Of a stretch of 33,734 nt of DNA, positions 9,808-22,800 are shown one piece after another. Source of the stretch: Phallusia fumigata (lineage: Eukaryota; Chordata; Ascidiacea; Phlebobranchia; Ascidiidae); the NCBI GenBank assembly GCA_008931825.1, contig QXVZ01027573.1:1-33734 (forward strand). The letters run 5' to 3'. A program made the translations under genes and the position numbers. Below the pieces are notes generated by a model, which saw nothing but the letters and a program-made list of their open reading frames with translations, was not told the DNA's origin and made no database searches. Positions within the stretch are counted from its first letter, which is position 1. The number at the start of each line of letters is the position of its first letter.

Positions 9808-12800
9808 ATGAGGAAAAAGATTATTCAAAAGTTGATGTTTGTTTCTATTTCTGCCATCGTCTCTTTGCTTATTGCTAAGAATGCCTTGTTACCCAATTCG
9901 AAATACAGGTTTGTAGCATTATAGCAAGACTTTAGTACAACGAGAGCTCTCTGTATAAGTATGAGATGTATGTACATTTTGTACACGCCTTATTGAACTT
10001 TAGATAAAGAACGTCAAAGGCTCTCAATTACTTAGCCAACATCTTGTAGTTTCGGCCGGGTCTTGATGGAAAGATCAGTGGTTATAAATCGAGTGTAATA
10101 TGTACACCCAGGGTATACTATAGTTCTGTAGGGGTGTACTAAGGTGAAGACCTTGTTTCTCGCGCGTTTTAAAATACTGCCGGTTTTAAAAACTCACATG
10201 AACAGCATTTAATTTCATTGCATGACTGGGATACATCCATGCACTAGGATTGATTACATGAACATAAGTTTTATTTGAAGATAAAAAACTCTTTAGTTTT
10301 CGACCAACGTTGATGATAAGCTCATTTCTTATCCCAGCATTTCTGGGTCAATCCATTCATGAGATTATTGTGACGTTACACAACCCGCGATCAGCAGTCA
10401 GACCAACTGAGTTTCCGTTAAGGAGCTTCAGCCAAACTGACAGACAAAATGTTTGTCGGTTAACTGTTTAGAAAAAAGCATGTGGTCATATTAGGAATGC
10501 TTAATATTTATTTTTAAAGGGTACCTTTTACCAACTTTTCGTTCCTAAAGCTATCGTTGTGACATCACGAAGCTACTTGCAAATGATCACAAAACGCGAA
10601 CCCGCAACTTTTTTTATCCAAAATATTTTTGGTCATGTATTTTTTGGTCGATATGTCGGCTACATGTAAAAAGTATCCACAAAAAAGTGAGGGCATTTAA
10701 CCTTTTCGGGGTATTTTTTAAAAACATAGAATGTTAAGTTTGGGACTTTCAGATCCTGCATAATTGAAAAGGAAATCGTCCCAACCCTTTAAAGTTACCT
10801 GATGTTTTTAATGATCAATTTGCAGTGAGTAAAAGTACATTCACAAATTATAGTTCTATTCAATTAATGTTTGAGATCTTTAAAACAAGTATTTAACAGC
10901 AGCAAAACACTTTTTAGGTCTGAAGAGACTTATTTTCTTCAAACACCAATTGCCACTGAAAAATTGGAAGCATTTCAAATAAGAACCAGGTATATTTTAA
11001 TTGAACTGAAATAAAAAAGTTGGAAATAAAACTAAACGTTGTTTTAATTTCAGTTTGGAAAAGCCACCCATAAAAAACTATGAATGCGAAGGTAATACAA
11101 CGTGTAACACAATAAGATATTTGGTAATTTTACTTGTAAACCCCGCGTTAAAACGTTTGCTTCAAAACAATATTTCTGTCGCAGTCTTTGATTTGGGCTG
11201 CTTTTTCATGAAAACCGTGCCGGCCTCAAAAGTGGTTAAAGTTTCAAACTTGGACGAGTGTTACACAGCCTGCGGTTCAGGGTAAGTGTATCCAGGACAA
11301 TATTGTCATAATTGTTCGCATAATTTCGAAAATAGCGTTTATTTTTGTAAAATTGTCATGTTTATTCCATGTCCCGGAAGCAATGAAAACCCGGCACGAT
11401 ATTTAGTTGTGAATGCATTACATTGATACAAACAATATTTAAGTATTGCAGCAATTACAAAAGGCACCCATTGCATTTGTAAAGCGATGAAGTTTATCCA
11501 TATTCGGAACATCACCTCAAAAAGTTGCAACATACCATGTCCAAACCAACCCAACAAGAAATGTGGTGGAACCATTGTGGCCAATTTGTACAGAGTTGTG
11601 TCTAAATGCGTCAAAGGTTTGTACGTCGGTCGGCTTTCTCAACATTTCTTGACAGGACTAATTTAACATGTAGCAGTGTGCTTACGGAAACAATCAAACT
11701 TAACATGGTTTATGATCCCGGGGCGGATTAAGAGGATAAATGGGTTTTGTTCCCTTTTTTGGAACAAGGGTTCCCCATAACAAAAGTTCTGTTTTTTAAA
11801 TAGATTCGTTTCGGTATAGCGACACATCCCTTAGCCTATATCAGTGCTTTTCAACCGGGTGTATTGTACACCCCGGGGTGTACCAGAAATTTTAAAGGGT
11901 GTACAAGATACCGCAATACAATAAGCCTATGATCAGGTATCACAATAAATAAACAGGTTTATGACCAGACTGACTGGAGTGTACGTGGCTTGTAAGATAC
12001 TATATTCTATTTGTGACATCATAACCACATATTTCTCTTGATAATCGTTATTGTGAGGTACTAACTAGTTCTTGTCATAACGGTTAATAGTTCTTTTTGC
12101 AGTACAACAGGGTGGTGTGTACAAGTTCTTCAGTCCCCGTAAAAGTGTGTACTGTTCCAAAAAAGGTTGACAAGCACTGGCCTATATTACGTGTGTTTTG
12201 CTTCTGTTACAAGAAACAGCACATGTTTTTCTAATTTGCGTTGTCTTACCAAACGCGTCAGTCAAAAGGGGTCTCGTGTCTTAAGCCGACCCTGCATATA
12301 TTTAATCTACAACTGTTATTTGAATGCAAATTTTAAGACCAAAGAGACCATTTCTCGGTTTACCTATGTTCTCACATTCCAGTGCCCTTTTCAAGCGACT
12401 TTGTTGAAACAAGGCGGATAGGATGCTTTTACGAACCCCTAAACGATGCGGGATTTATTGCCGTTAAAGCAAGTTCGCCAAGTGAATGCCTGCTGACGTG
12501 CGGGAGCTTTCAAGAACCAATTGCAGCATTCAATGGGGTCACGTGTCGTTGCGGAAAAATGACTGACAGGTACGTCTATGCAAGTTGCGTATGTAATAAA
12601 CTTCGCCGCTACAGACGCTCAAATATTGTATTGTGCTCTTTAGGCAGTTTATCACTGTTTCGTTTCGTTTCCTACAGATTTAATTTGACGCACGCTGTCC
12701 AAATATGCACCAGTGACGTCACTACGATATACCGAACTTTGGTGGAAGACCGGCGATGTAGCGTCAAACTTCTTCCGACAGGACCAATGACAACGACAAC

Positions 12801-13787
12801 CCTAGCATCGTTTCCAGGTTCCGGGAATACTTGGACCAGATACCTTTTAGAAAAAGCCACTGGTTTTTATACAGGAAGCGTCTACACTGACCTTTCTCTG
12901 CAAAACTCAGGTACTTCCTGTCATTGATTTACGCGTTTTTTGTGCCAATCATATACCCTTAATTCCACAGCAAAACTGTTGACAGAACCGCAGATACGAT
13001 TTTAATAGCTGGAACTTAAAAATTAGTTTGTACAAGCGTCTTGTGTCACTGCTGCTGAGCGATTAATTTGCTTGCAACACAGGTTTTTTCTGCGAATCGC
13101 TGGATCAACATAAATCGGTGAATTGCCCCATTGTAAAGGATCACCTGTTTCACAAAAGGACCGAATTTGACCAAACTATTGAGGTCATCAGAAATCCATA
13201 CGACGCAATCCTGGCAAACACACATCGAGTATATACAAGGGACCACACCGCTTCCGCTGAAGAAATTAAACTGCTAAATGGTACGATTATATTTGATCTC
13301 GTTTAAAAGTCGTTGCCAACGTTTTTTGTCACTGATACAGGTCTATGCACACGCAAAATATTAGAGAACGCAACCTACTCATAACATCTTCTTTGCCCAA
13401 TCACTAATTAACCTGTGTTTGGCAGTTTTAGACGACCGTCTTAAAACCAGACACCCAACATGGAGCTCTCATATAAAAGGCGTTCTCAAAGAGTCAAAAC
13501 CTTTGCTTATTGTGTACTATGAAGATCTCGTGAAAGATCCGCTGACAGAAGTAGAAAGGATGGTACGATTTCTCCCCAAAGAGCAGCAGCCAACGGATTT
13601 AAAGCAACGTCTATCGTGTCTGAGTCAAGAGCTTACAGGCTTTAACAAGAGAAAGAAAGTCCCACTTAAATTTGACCCAATATCGATCAAAACTAAAATA
13701 ATTGTAGATTCGGCGATTGACGATGTGAGGCGGACAATAACAAAAAGGGGATTTGAAAAGCCGTTGCCAAGATACAACAGACTTTAA
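9808..13787 (+). CDS. WSC-domain sulfotransferase, WSCD1/WSCD2-like
   Basis: Predicted type II Golgi membrane enzyme; the WSCD family couples WSC domains to a PAPS-dependent sulfotransferase domain, and WSCD1 has been reported to sulfate sialic acid. Exons: 9808-9908, 10918-10989, 11054-11281, 12383-12569, 12678-12910, 13083-13280, 13426-13787. Exon 1 encodes a short basic tail and one hydrophobic anchor ([14 protein letters not shown]). Exons 3 and 4 each carry WSC-type cysteines (LGCFF...[13 protein letters not shown]...SECLLTC...CRCGK). Exon 5 has the 5'-phosphosulfate loop SFPGSGNTW with [13 protein letters not shown]; exon 6 has the 3'-phosphate motif [10 protein letters not shown]; exon 7 has [13 protein letters not shown]. 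Phases close for exons 1-3 and 4-7, but not from exon 3 to exon 4, so an exon or alternative donor is missing between 11281 and 12383. Exon 3 also contains a possible in-frame 93-bp intron (11092-11184). Confidence 0.88.
11842..12179. mobile_element. hAT-like MITE in a WSCD intron
   Basis: A 338-bp element with an exact 8-bp target duplication, GCCTATAT (11834-11841 and 12180-12187). The inverted ends are nearly perfect: CAGTGCTTTTCAACC at the left, and GGTTGACAAGCACTG at the right (reverse complement CAGTGCTTGTCAACC). The ends and duplication length fit hAT. There is no transposase frame. Subterminal GTGTACA and CACCCCGGGGTG motifs could be transposase-binding repeats. Confidence 0.9.
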
Positions 13788-15042
13788 TAAGGTGTTTAAT
13801 TGTTGAACAACTTGCAACACATTTTATCTTGTCAGTTAAAATATCCAAAATTATTTTATCTGTGCAAAAATGTCTTCTAACTTGTTTTAATATCCCGTTC
13901 ACGTGAGGGCCTATAAACATTTGGGTAAGGAACCAAAACGATATGTAACAAACTACCAACGAGTTTATTTGCGTTTGAACTGCAATAATCTCGAATGTGA
14001 CCAAGAGAAAATCGCACAACAAATCAGTAGAAGTATACAATTGAACAAGTACACGTCAAATCAGCAGCAAAAAATATCTCAATTCTGTGCATTGAATTCT
14101 ACGATAAATTGACAATCAAGATGGCTATTGAATAAAATTTTTCTGAGCACCTTTCAGTGTAGAAACACTCAAAGCATGTAAGGTACTGAGTATTGCTCTC
14201 AAAACAAGGTTAACAGTGCGGGGATATTGTAGCGGGAATCTCTTACAAGCAGGAATGTTCACCAGCTTCATAAGCCGCCAGCTTTAACTTGAGTGAAATA
14301 GTTTTCGGTTGGCGGAGACAAACAAGCAATAACACTGTGCAAATCAATAAGCTTAAGAAAATTGGGGTATTTTCACACAATTGTACGGTTGGCTGTAAAA
14401 CTCAGGTTGGATCAGGAGTAAGAAAAAAAAACATATTTATCCGCATGTGATACAAGGTAGTGTTTGAAAGCATTTGGTGTCTATAAAAGGTAAACAATGT
14501 CGTGCTATCAAACAAGTTTAATCCAAGAAATCCTCTTAGACGATGAGCGAATGAACATCATATGCTTCGACAAATAAACTACAGTTCGAGCACCTTCTTG
14601 TGAAAATACAAGAGAGGAAAAAGGTTTACAAATAATAATAAGCGGCGAAAAATATATCGCAGGTCAAAAATACTGAGCGAAAACAACAGTTATTCGAATA
14701 AAAGTAACATATTTTTAATACAACGTAGTATAAAGCGCACAGCGGAAAATGATGTTATTTTATTGCACAGAATGTTGGGCAATTAAAAAACATGGAAATA
14801 TATTTGTGAGTCAAAGAGCGCAAAACAAATTAAGTGGAAGACTTTAATAACAATCAAAAAATTCAATTGTTTTGCAGTGCTCGGAGGTCTTGCTTACACA
14901 GAGCAATGTTCCAATGCGTTACAGAGCAGCGCCCAGAGAATAAAAAATTACGGAACTTGTAGTGATTTTATCATATTGCAGTGAAAAAGCCGCTACTTTC
15001 ACCTTTGGATGAAGATTTCTTTACTGTAATAGGTGGTTGAAA
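13788..15042. other. Convergent intergenic region, WSCD and DGK 3' ends
   Basis: It separates the plus-strand WSCD stop from the minus-strand DGK stop. A plus-strand AATAAA at 14131-14136 and a minus-strand AATAAA (TTTATT at 14759-14764) are candidate poly(A) signals for the two genes. I looked for a SAM-domain exon on the minus strand here and saw none. Other open frames appear to be chance. Confidence 0.5.
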
Positions 15043-16825
15043 TTAAAAGGAGTCTTTCTTCTGGTTTTTCTTGAACAGCGGGGCGAGTCTAAAACGACCG
15101 CTCGCTCTTCCACTCGGCTTTGAACTCATAGCAACGTCAGCCGACGAAGATGGCTGCAAGCAAAACGACGATTAAAGCAAATTCGGAAAACTGGCCTGTA
15201 ACCACAGTGGTGAAACAAGATGGCTAAATTTTTGACTTATTTCTGTGCAATAATTCACGCGCACATTTTAACTACCTTGAAAAGGCATGTCATATAGGCG
15301 GTGTTTTATTGTGACCTAATCAGCAATAAACGTTTACCTGATCATCATTAGTTTGTTCAACCTGCGGAATCCATCTGATATATCTTAATTTCTTCAACTC
15401 TATGTCAAGCCAATCCATCCAATTAATTATTTTCTCCACCCGATCATTGCCAATTTCCTAAACAGAACAACGCAACCAATGTTTTTCAAGTGCAGTGTAT
15501 TAAAAAAAAACATGCCACCTAGCGACCATGTCATTTTTTTGCAAAACAATCCGACCTAATTGTATGACCACGTATTCACAATCGAAGTTTTACCAACCAC
15601 AGGTAAAGGCCCAGCTTTTCTAAATAAACAACGACCAAATTTAATTGAAATTTGTTTGTTTTCGTTTAACTATTATATTTTTACGGTTCGGTTAGCCCAT
15701 GACACATCGTACAATTGCAAGTTGCGCTCTGAACCCAGGAGATAATAAAATATTAATGCGTAATTCTTTTAGTCAAATCCTTTCCTCTGCAACAGCTGTA
15801 TCTGCCCTGCTGTCGTATATGTACCAAATGAATATCTTTATAACTGTATGTTAATATCACCATAATTTAGGTGAAAGGATGGTTTGTGTTGCAACTGAAT
15901 TACAAGAAAAGAGTGTGGGGTTTAAACGACCAACACGTGTTGTAAATACTTACGTTGCGCAGGTGCTTGTTTTATTTTTATTACATTACCACAAGATTCG
16001 ACACCAAGTTTTAAATAAGTATTTGTAATTGTAGCATAAAATAAATCATCTATTTTTAAACATAAATCCAAAACAAGCTTACCCCAGCTTTCCTGTTTAG
16101 CAACAAGTTGAGCTGTGAACTTAAATCGCGCACGAGTGAGTGAAATTCAATAGCGAGTTGATGGTTGATTAAATCCGATGTTGGGCCGATTGGACGAAGT
16201 TTGGAGGAAAGTCGGAAAAGGTTCGAAACCAAGGTGACGATTTCACCGTTAAAGTAACTGCATTCCGCGATTGACTCGTTTATGCTGGAAATGAAGACAG
16301 GAATTTTAGAGGGATCCTTTCGGTCATTCGTGCAATGTTTTGCGTCGTTTTTACGAGATTTAATGCAAGTCGGCGAACATTGACAATGTAAATAATTTTG
16401 TTCACATATGTACAACGAGTTTTATCAGAGATGATAGCGATAAAGGTAATTTATGAAGATGTGCAAAAAACTGTACAGCGAAATAGATATAATGGTTTGT
16501 GACGTTCAGCCAAGTGTGAAAAACTGATTTTAGGTAACTGGCCCCAGTCTTACATTGTTTAAGATGGTCTAGTAAATTGCAAAAAAATTAAAAGCAGAAT
16601 GAATTTGAGGCATAAAGGTAGGGAGTGTGAACTTAATTTGGGTTCCGTCCCTGAGGAAAAGCTAAATCGATTGCAGAAAACCAACCTGGATGCGACAGCC
16701 GCCACTGTTTCAGCAAATTCGCTAATCAGCAAAGATTCGTTGTCTGTCAAAAACTCTGAGCTGGGATGACGATCTATCCCATATCTCTGCTTGTCCTTCC
16801 AACTTTTTAGCGCAATTTCCAGTCT
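15043..16825 (-). CDS. DGK C-terminal exons ending without a SAM domain
   Basis: Four exons (16686-16825, 16083-16284, 15338-15457, 15043-15153). They carry [11 protein letters not shown], a helical stretch with [19 protein letters not shown], a block with [16 protein letters not shown] that parallels the type II pre-SAM helix, and a basic end [17 protein letters not shown] followed by TAA. In DGK delta the corresponding FRLVTKFKK motif is followed by a SAM domain; here translation stops about ten residues after it. Vertebrate DGK eta has a splice form that likewise lacks SAM. The last exon starts after a strong acceptor (TTTTGCTTGCAG) in phase 0. Confidence 0.9.
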
Positions 16826-19800
16826 CTGAAACAACAAGGTCATATGTAGTAAATACCATAAGAAAACATTAATATTTTAGGTCACTTTCTTACTTACCCG
16901 ATCACGCGCAAGCATCTGTACCCGGTTTTTATGTTCAATTTTCACTATTCCAGGTGGTTGAAGCCATGCCTCACCGTCTGTTTGTAGCGGAACATGTTCA
17001 TCACCTGCATACACATTACAACAGTAAATATCACCGAGAAAAACTCGCAAACGATAAATTAATAGTGAAGTAGTTGTAAACAACAATGCGTGTTGTGGAT
17101 AAAGCCTTTTTTAATTTCCCGAAACAAGACGAAATAAGTTACCCACCAAGAATGGTAATTTTCACTGATCTGCACTGAGCGATTCTGTGATGTTGCAACA
17201 CCCCATCAGGTACCACGATGGCCATTCCAAGCTGAACTGTGTTGAACACGGCAACAACTTCCAGAAGCTTATCGTCGTACGATGGTGCAAGAAAAATCTG
17301 CCCAAAATACCAAACACGTATTTACAAGCACTTTAACCTAAAGTCACTTTTATCTGACTGATATTTTGGCCTGTTTGACGATATTTGTAACAACTATTCG
17401 GAAACAGTACTTTCATTCCATTTGCTTAATATCGAAAATAAAAAAAATAAACTGCTTGTTTTAGAAATCTGATTTGAAATGCTTTGTTTGTTTTACTCAT
17501 ATAGTAAGCTGGTGTTACATGCTTCAATTTGGAAAAAAGAACAAACCTCATTAGCAGATCTAATTCCCCAGAAGTTGGCACCACCCATGTATGATGTTGT
17601 ATTAAGCACAACGATCCCCTGGAGTGGAGGAAGGGAGATTTCTTCACCGTCACATTCCAACTTAATGCGCTGTTCCAAGTTCTTGTAAGTTTTCATGGCG
17701 AATTCTTTAGTGGCAAGAAGTCCATACCATACCATGTTTTTTGTGCGACTGTCAACGTTTCGTTTGTTAAAATAACAATTGGAACTAGAAGGGTGGCTTT
17801 TCACAATTATGCCATGCCATAGGTCCCAAAAATACACGTACAAAAATGTAGATTATACTAGAAAATTCCAGACATTGTAGGAGATCATGAATACAATCTG
17901 TCAAAGTATCGTTCCGTTCGGACGATGTTTGGGAAAAACGCAACCGATTTACACTGCTCGGGGCCTGGGGCGAAACAAAACAAAATGACCCACATTACGA
18001 TCCGTAAAAAGTTAAACCTTACTCAGGCAGTGTTAGGCAGTGAATTTCATATCGGGTCTAGCGGAGTAGCCATTATGATCAAACAAACCACAATAATCCA
18101 TTATACGGTGTTTAAAAATTTCATCTTATTCGGACATTGTACAAAATTTGAGCGCTTGAGGGGGCTAACTATGGCTTGAGAGTCAAACAAAAAACACAGT
18201 CCAAAACACTTCAAAGCTGAACTTTACATCGAAAGTTCCTGGTATCATTTTTACAAATAAAAATAAAAAAAACGGCGCTTACTGCCAGGTGGGGACATAA
18301 CAATTTTCTGTGCAGATAAACTTTGTGAGATTCGCCAGCTCTAGTGACTTATTTACCTGCATTTCTTGGGATGTTCTTCTCGTTTGCGATGAAAGTCGAG
18401 TGATATTTTGGCGTCAAGTCCAATTCCGAAATAACTGTTCATCACACATTTTTCTGTGAACATGTGGTCAAACCTGGCAAAAATAATGCAAATATTTCTG
18501 ATTATTGTTTATCAGGCGAGATCCTAAAACAAGTGCATTAAACAAAAGATATCCTAGAAGAACTGAGCATTGTTAGCGTCTAACAACAGCCAGTGTGTAA
18601 CGTTTCAAGCAAAGGTAAGCAAAAATATATTTCGTCCTTTACTGACTTACATATGGTCATTAATTTCAAGCATGGGTGTGGCAGCGGCACACAAAGTATC
18701 AGCATTCTGTAACAACATTCGACTCAAGAAGCTTCCGCGCGCGTTTCTCTGGTATAGAGGGTTAATGACTAAAAAGAAAACGCAAGGGTAAATTACGGCG
18801 CCGAACAGAAAGGTCACACATGTCACCGATCACAGTGACGTCATTACTTGTTTGTGAGTGACGTCGTTGTGATGCAAAATCCGGGTATCTGCTACCGATG
18901 GTGATGCGACGTTCGCTTAACGAGGGCCCACTTGCACTTAGGGATGCAAAATCTGGAGGAAAACCAAGTATTTTAGTTAACGCATATTTAAATTTTAACC
19001 GAACGGTTCATTTACTCTTATATTCGCAAAAAAGATATTGGTTGAATATTAAAATTTGATACTCGCGCATTATGTGACAAACTGTAAAAGTTCTAATTCT
19101 TGCTTTTTTATCGGTTGCACATGCATCTAACATGGCAAAAAGCCAGTAAAAATCTAATAGTGCATACACAAAAGATAGTTTTATTTCCAGGAACCCACTT
19201 GCTCTATGTGTGTTGCTGTTTCCTTCACCACCCACTGCCATCGAGGTTTGGCGTTGGTAGAAGACGGGCGCTTCCATATCGGCGATGNATAGTTTTATTT
19301 CCAGGAACCCACTTGCTCTATGTGTGTTGCTGTTTCCTTCACCACCCACTGCCATCGAGGTTTGCCGTTGGTAGAAGACGGGCGCTTCCATATCGGCGAT
19401 GGGTGTTGTCGGTGCAGAACGTGAACTTGGACGACATTCCGGAACTGACAAGGTCGTCGGGTTTTCACAACTGAACAATCGTTATACGTTGACAAACGTC
19501 AAACGCGTTTGTTTTGGCTTACGAGATTTGTGTTGTATGTATTTTTTGTACGTTTTGTACAGCACATAATCAAGAAACCTTTTAGCAACATTACGATCAC
19601 ATTTAGGGCGTTGATTAAGATCCAACGTCGCATGCCGAAAGAAAGTAAGTAAAAACTTCAACTTTCATTTAAGCACACAAAACTTTGCCTATTATATTGT
19701 GTTCCGACCTAAATCTCATGGTTGTAAACATTAGTCCACAAGATCTTTTTGAAAACAAGAAAATACCTTTCTGTTTTCAACGGAGCAGCTGCAACAATTT

Positions 19801-22800
19801 TTAACGCTGTCGATATGTTTTCTATCGTTGTAGTGGCAACGTCGGGGGTCGGTGACGTCACGGTCTCGATAGGTTCCTCTTCTTCGATACGCACTGGTAG
19901 TTTCTTTAACTTGGTCTGGTTGTTTTGTTCGTCCACAGCTAAGAAATAAATGAAATGCGGCACTGGTAAAACCCTTATTACCATCGATCAGGTTTGACTC
20001 AAAATGTCATCGAGCGCTGATGGAAACGAGATTGCCTTCTAAAGCTAATTCCAACTCCTGATCAATAAAAATGCTGTCGCGTGTCAAAGCCAAGAGGGAA
20101 TTATCCCATGCACTCCAGCAGAGGCTAGAGGCTTCTTACCTTTTTCTGTGTGCTCGATAATTTGACGGACCGCTTTTTTGAGGCTGTTAGCGCGGAGCAT
20201 AAGTTGAGAGCGTTCTTCAAACACCCGGGAAACACTCTAAAATCAAATATGCAAGTCATGCGGCTAAAATCATTGGGAAAGTCGATGTATTTCCAATTTA
20301 ACGCTTACTTTTTTCTGTCCTCTTTCAAGTTTTACGTCCTGCACGCTTGTTTTCTTCTCCTGACTTTGCCCGGAAAGTGTTACGTCTGCTTTGACCGGTG
20401 CGCCAAGGTCAGGAGTTATATCTTCATGAGATGCTAACTTTAAAACATTCTCGGATTGACACAGATCGGTTTGTGTCTTCTCTTCTGCCTGTAACTTCGT
20501 GGTTAATTCGCCTTCTTCCTTTTTCTCTTGATGGACTTGCACAGTGGCAGCGAATCGGTCTATCATTTGTTGCTTCTGAAATAATTCATTCCCGGTTCAC
20601 TTTTATCGATACAAAAGTCCCAAGATCAATTTTAATCGGTCTCAAGTAAGACGGTTTCACCCCTGCAGTCATTATCAGTCGGGTTTGAACCGTGATACCT
20701 ATAAGCACACTTGTTTTATAATTTAACATTTTTCTTCCATATTTGCATTTTATCGAATGATGTTTATACTTTAAAACTATTAATTATTACCTCAGGTAGC
20801 AAAAAAAAAATAAATGCGTATTTTTATCGTTTAAGAGCGCTTTCAGTAACACAAGTCACTACACCAAAATGACAAATGATCCAAACAAGAATTTTCGCAC
20901 ATCAATTAAAAAATCACAGAAATTACCAGGTCATGTTCTTCTGCAAGCTTTGACTCTTGATTGAGAGCTTTTAACAGGGATTCAAGTTTATCGTCGAGAA
21001 TTTTACATTTTTGTGTTACTTCCGAGTTGTCATCAGCGTACAGTTTGCCAACTTTCGCCACAAAGTCTTTGATGGTTTCACACAAAACACTGGAATCCAT
21101 GAACAGAAGATGAGCAATCAACCAAACCAAGATAACACAACTACACCACCAGTCGCCATGCAGTTATAAAGGGGATGCCCCGGGTTAGGTTTAGAAGAGC
21201 CTTATTGATTTAGTCACAAAGTCTGTATTTCTAACAATTGTAATTCTTTGTGATGTTTTTACTTACGCAGAAGAACTTATTATCTCCGGATGCTTATTGG
21301 ATTGGAGAATGGTGGCCAGGTGATCAGCTACTGTGTGTTCGTATTCGGTCATTGCAATCTTTGCAAACAACAAACAAAAAATTGTCATATATTAGAGCAT
21401 TGTGGACAATACAGTTTACGTGTTCTACTTACATTGCTGTTTTCAGAAGTTTGGGTGACAAGCGGCATTGGAATGGGGGTTTTGCCTTCGTACGCTTTGA
21501 CGCTCCATCTACGCCACACACAATATCATTAAAAACAAAATTTGACCATTTCAAGCTCCGAGGGGGTGGGGATTTTTTACACAGCAAAAAGTTTTTGACA
21601 TGATATTCGAAAAATTGCGTTTGCTCGACATACTCTGCTTTCCCGTGTGTAAGTCTTATTCGAATGAGGTCAATAAAGCATTAAATTTCATCCACAGTTT
21701 AATCTGTAACTTCAGTACCATGTACACAGTAGTACACAGCACAGCATTTGTGGACAGCAAACATTGTTGAGAACGCGTGTCACACGTGACTTGCATTTAA
21801 TCGGTTGGCTTTGGAAAACTTTTGTTTTTACGGTTCAGTAAGGATGTTTATAGTGGAATAGCTGGCTAGCACATGGCCACTGTTAGACTTCCTGTCACGG
21901 AGAAAAATTTGCAGTTTTGAGTGGTAAGTCAAACTAATTCTGCGATGGTCGAAATGCAGTAAAAGTGAAAAGCCTAAACTACCTAGGCTAATATTGTGAC
22001 GTTGTAAACGAGTAGCCTGATCATTGACGCATTCAAATATATGCTGAGGTTGTAAAAATTTCAACTACGTGGATACACCAGTTGCTTGCTGCTTTTTGCA
22101 GCGAGACTATTTACTACCCCATTTAACGCGCGGCTAAGTGTTAGCTGAACAAAACAATCGGCTTTAGGCGCTGCTGTGTCTGCCAGTGCTACTTGCATCA
22201 TTGGAACGTGTGGACGAATTGCGCATGTTTGGACGGTCGAACATGCACGGATTCAAATCCCTCTAGTTTGATATCGTAAACAACCTTACCGGTCAAGCAG
22301 TTTAGCGCTCGCTCGTTCATATCGTTCGATGATTGCTGGAACCTGCGTGTCGTCATCACACACGTTTCCCCATCCCATCACTTGTGCCAGATCGTTACCA
22401 GTACCCAGTGGCAAAACACCAACCTGCGCCTGAAAAGTGTTGCCAAAAATAATGTTGAAAAATGATTTGTACAACAACGAATGCGGAACCAACAGATACA
22501 TGACTCCATGGTCTGTACATGGATTGCTATCTGATAAAGAAGTTAATTCTTTCGCTGTATAACGCTTTTTACATCGAGTGTGAGGAAGAGTTTTTTAGTA
22601 ACTCACCTTGTTTTGCATGTTGAGTTTGTCCAGCTCATTTAACACCCAGCCGACCGAACCATCTCCACCACATATTAGAATACGAAAGGTGTCGAACTTG
22701 CGAAACATTTTTAATCTGAATTAAGGTAAAGTTTAGTACATTACATTAAATCACCCACATTTGCGTTAATCCAAAATAAGAGATAGGAGATAACATTTAC

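Noticed and set aside
11339-11614. 91-codon minus-strand frame inside the WSCD intron
   Set aside because: No conserved motif or splice context; AT-rich intron sequence gives such frames by chance.
16285-16415. Upstream extension of the DGK exon to 16415
   Set aside because: The only AG in that extension breaks phase with the previous exon, while the acceptor TTCATTTCCAG just before 16284 fits phase and family alignment.
22225-22265. tRNA-like GGATTCAAATCC loop
   Set aside because: No A box, no acceptor stem and no anticodon arm at the expected distance.
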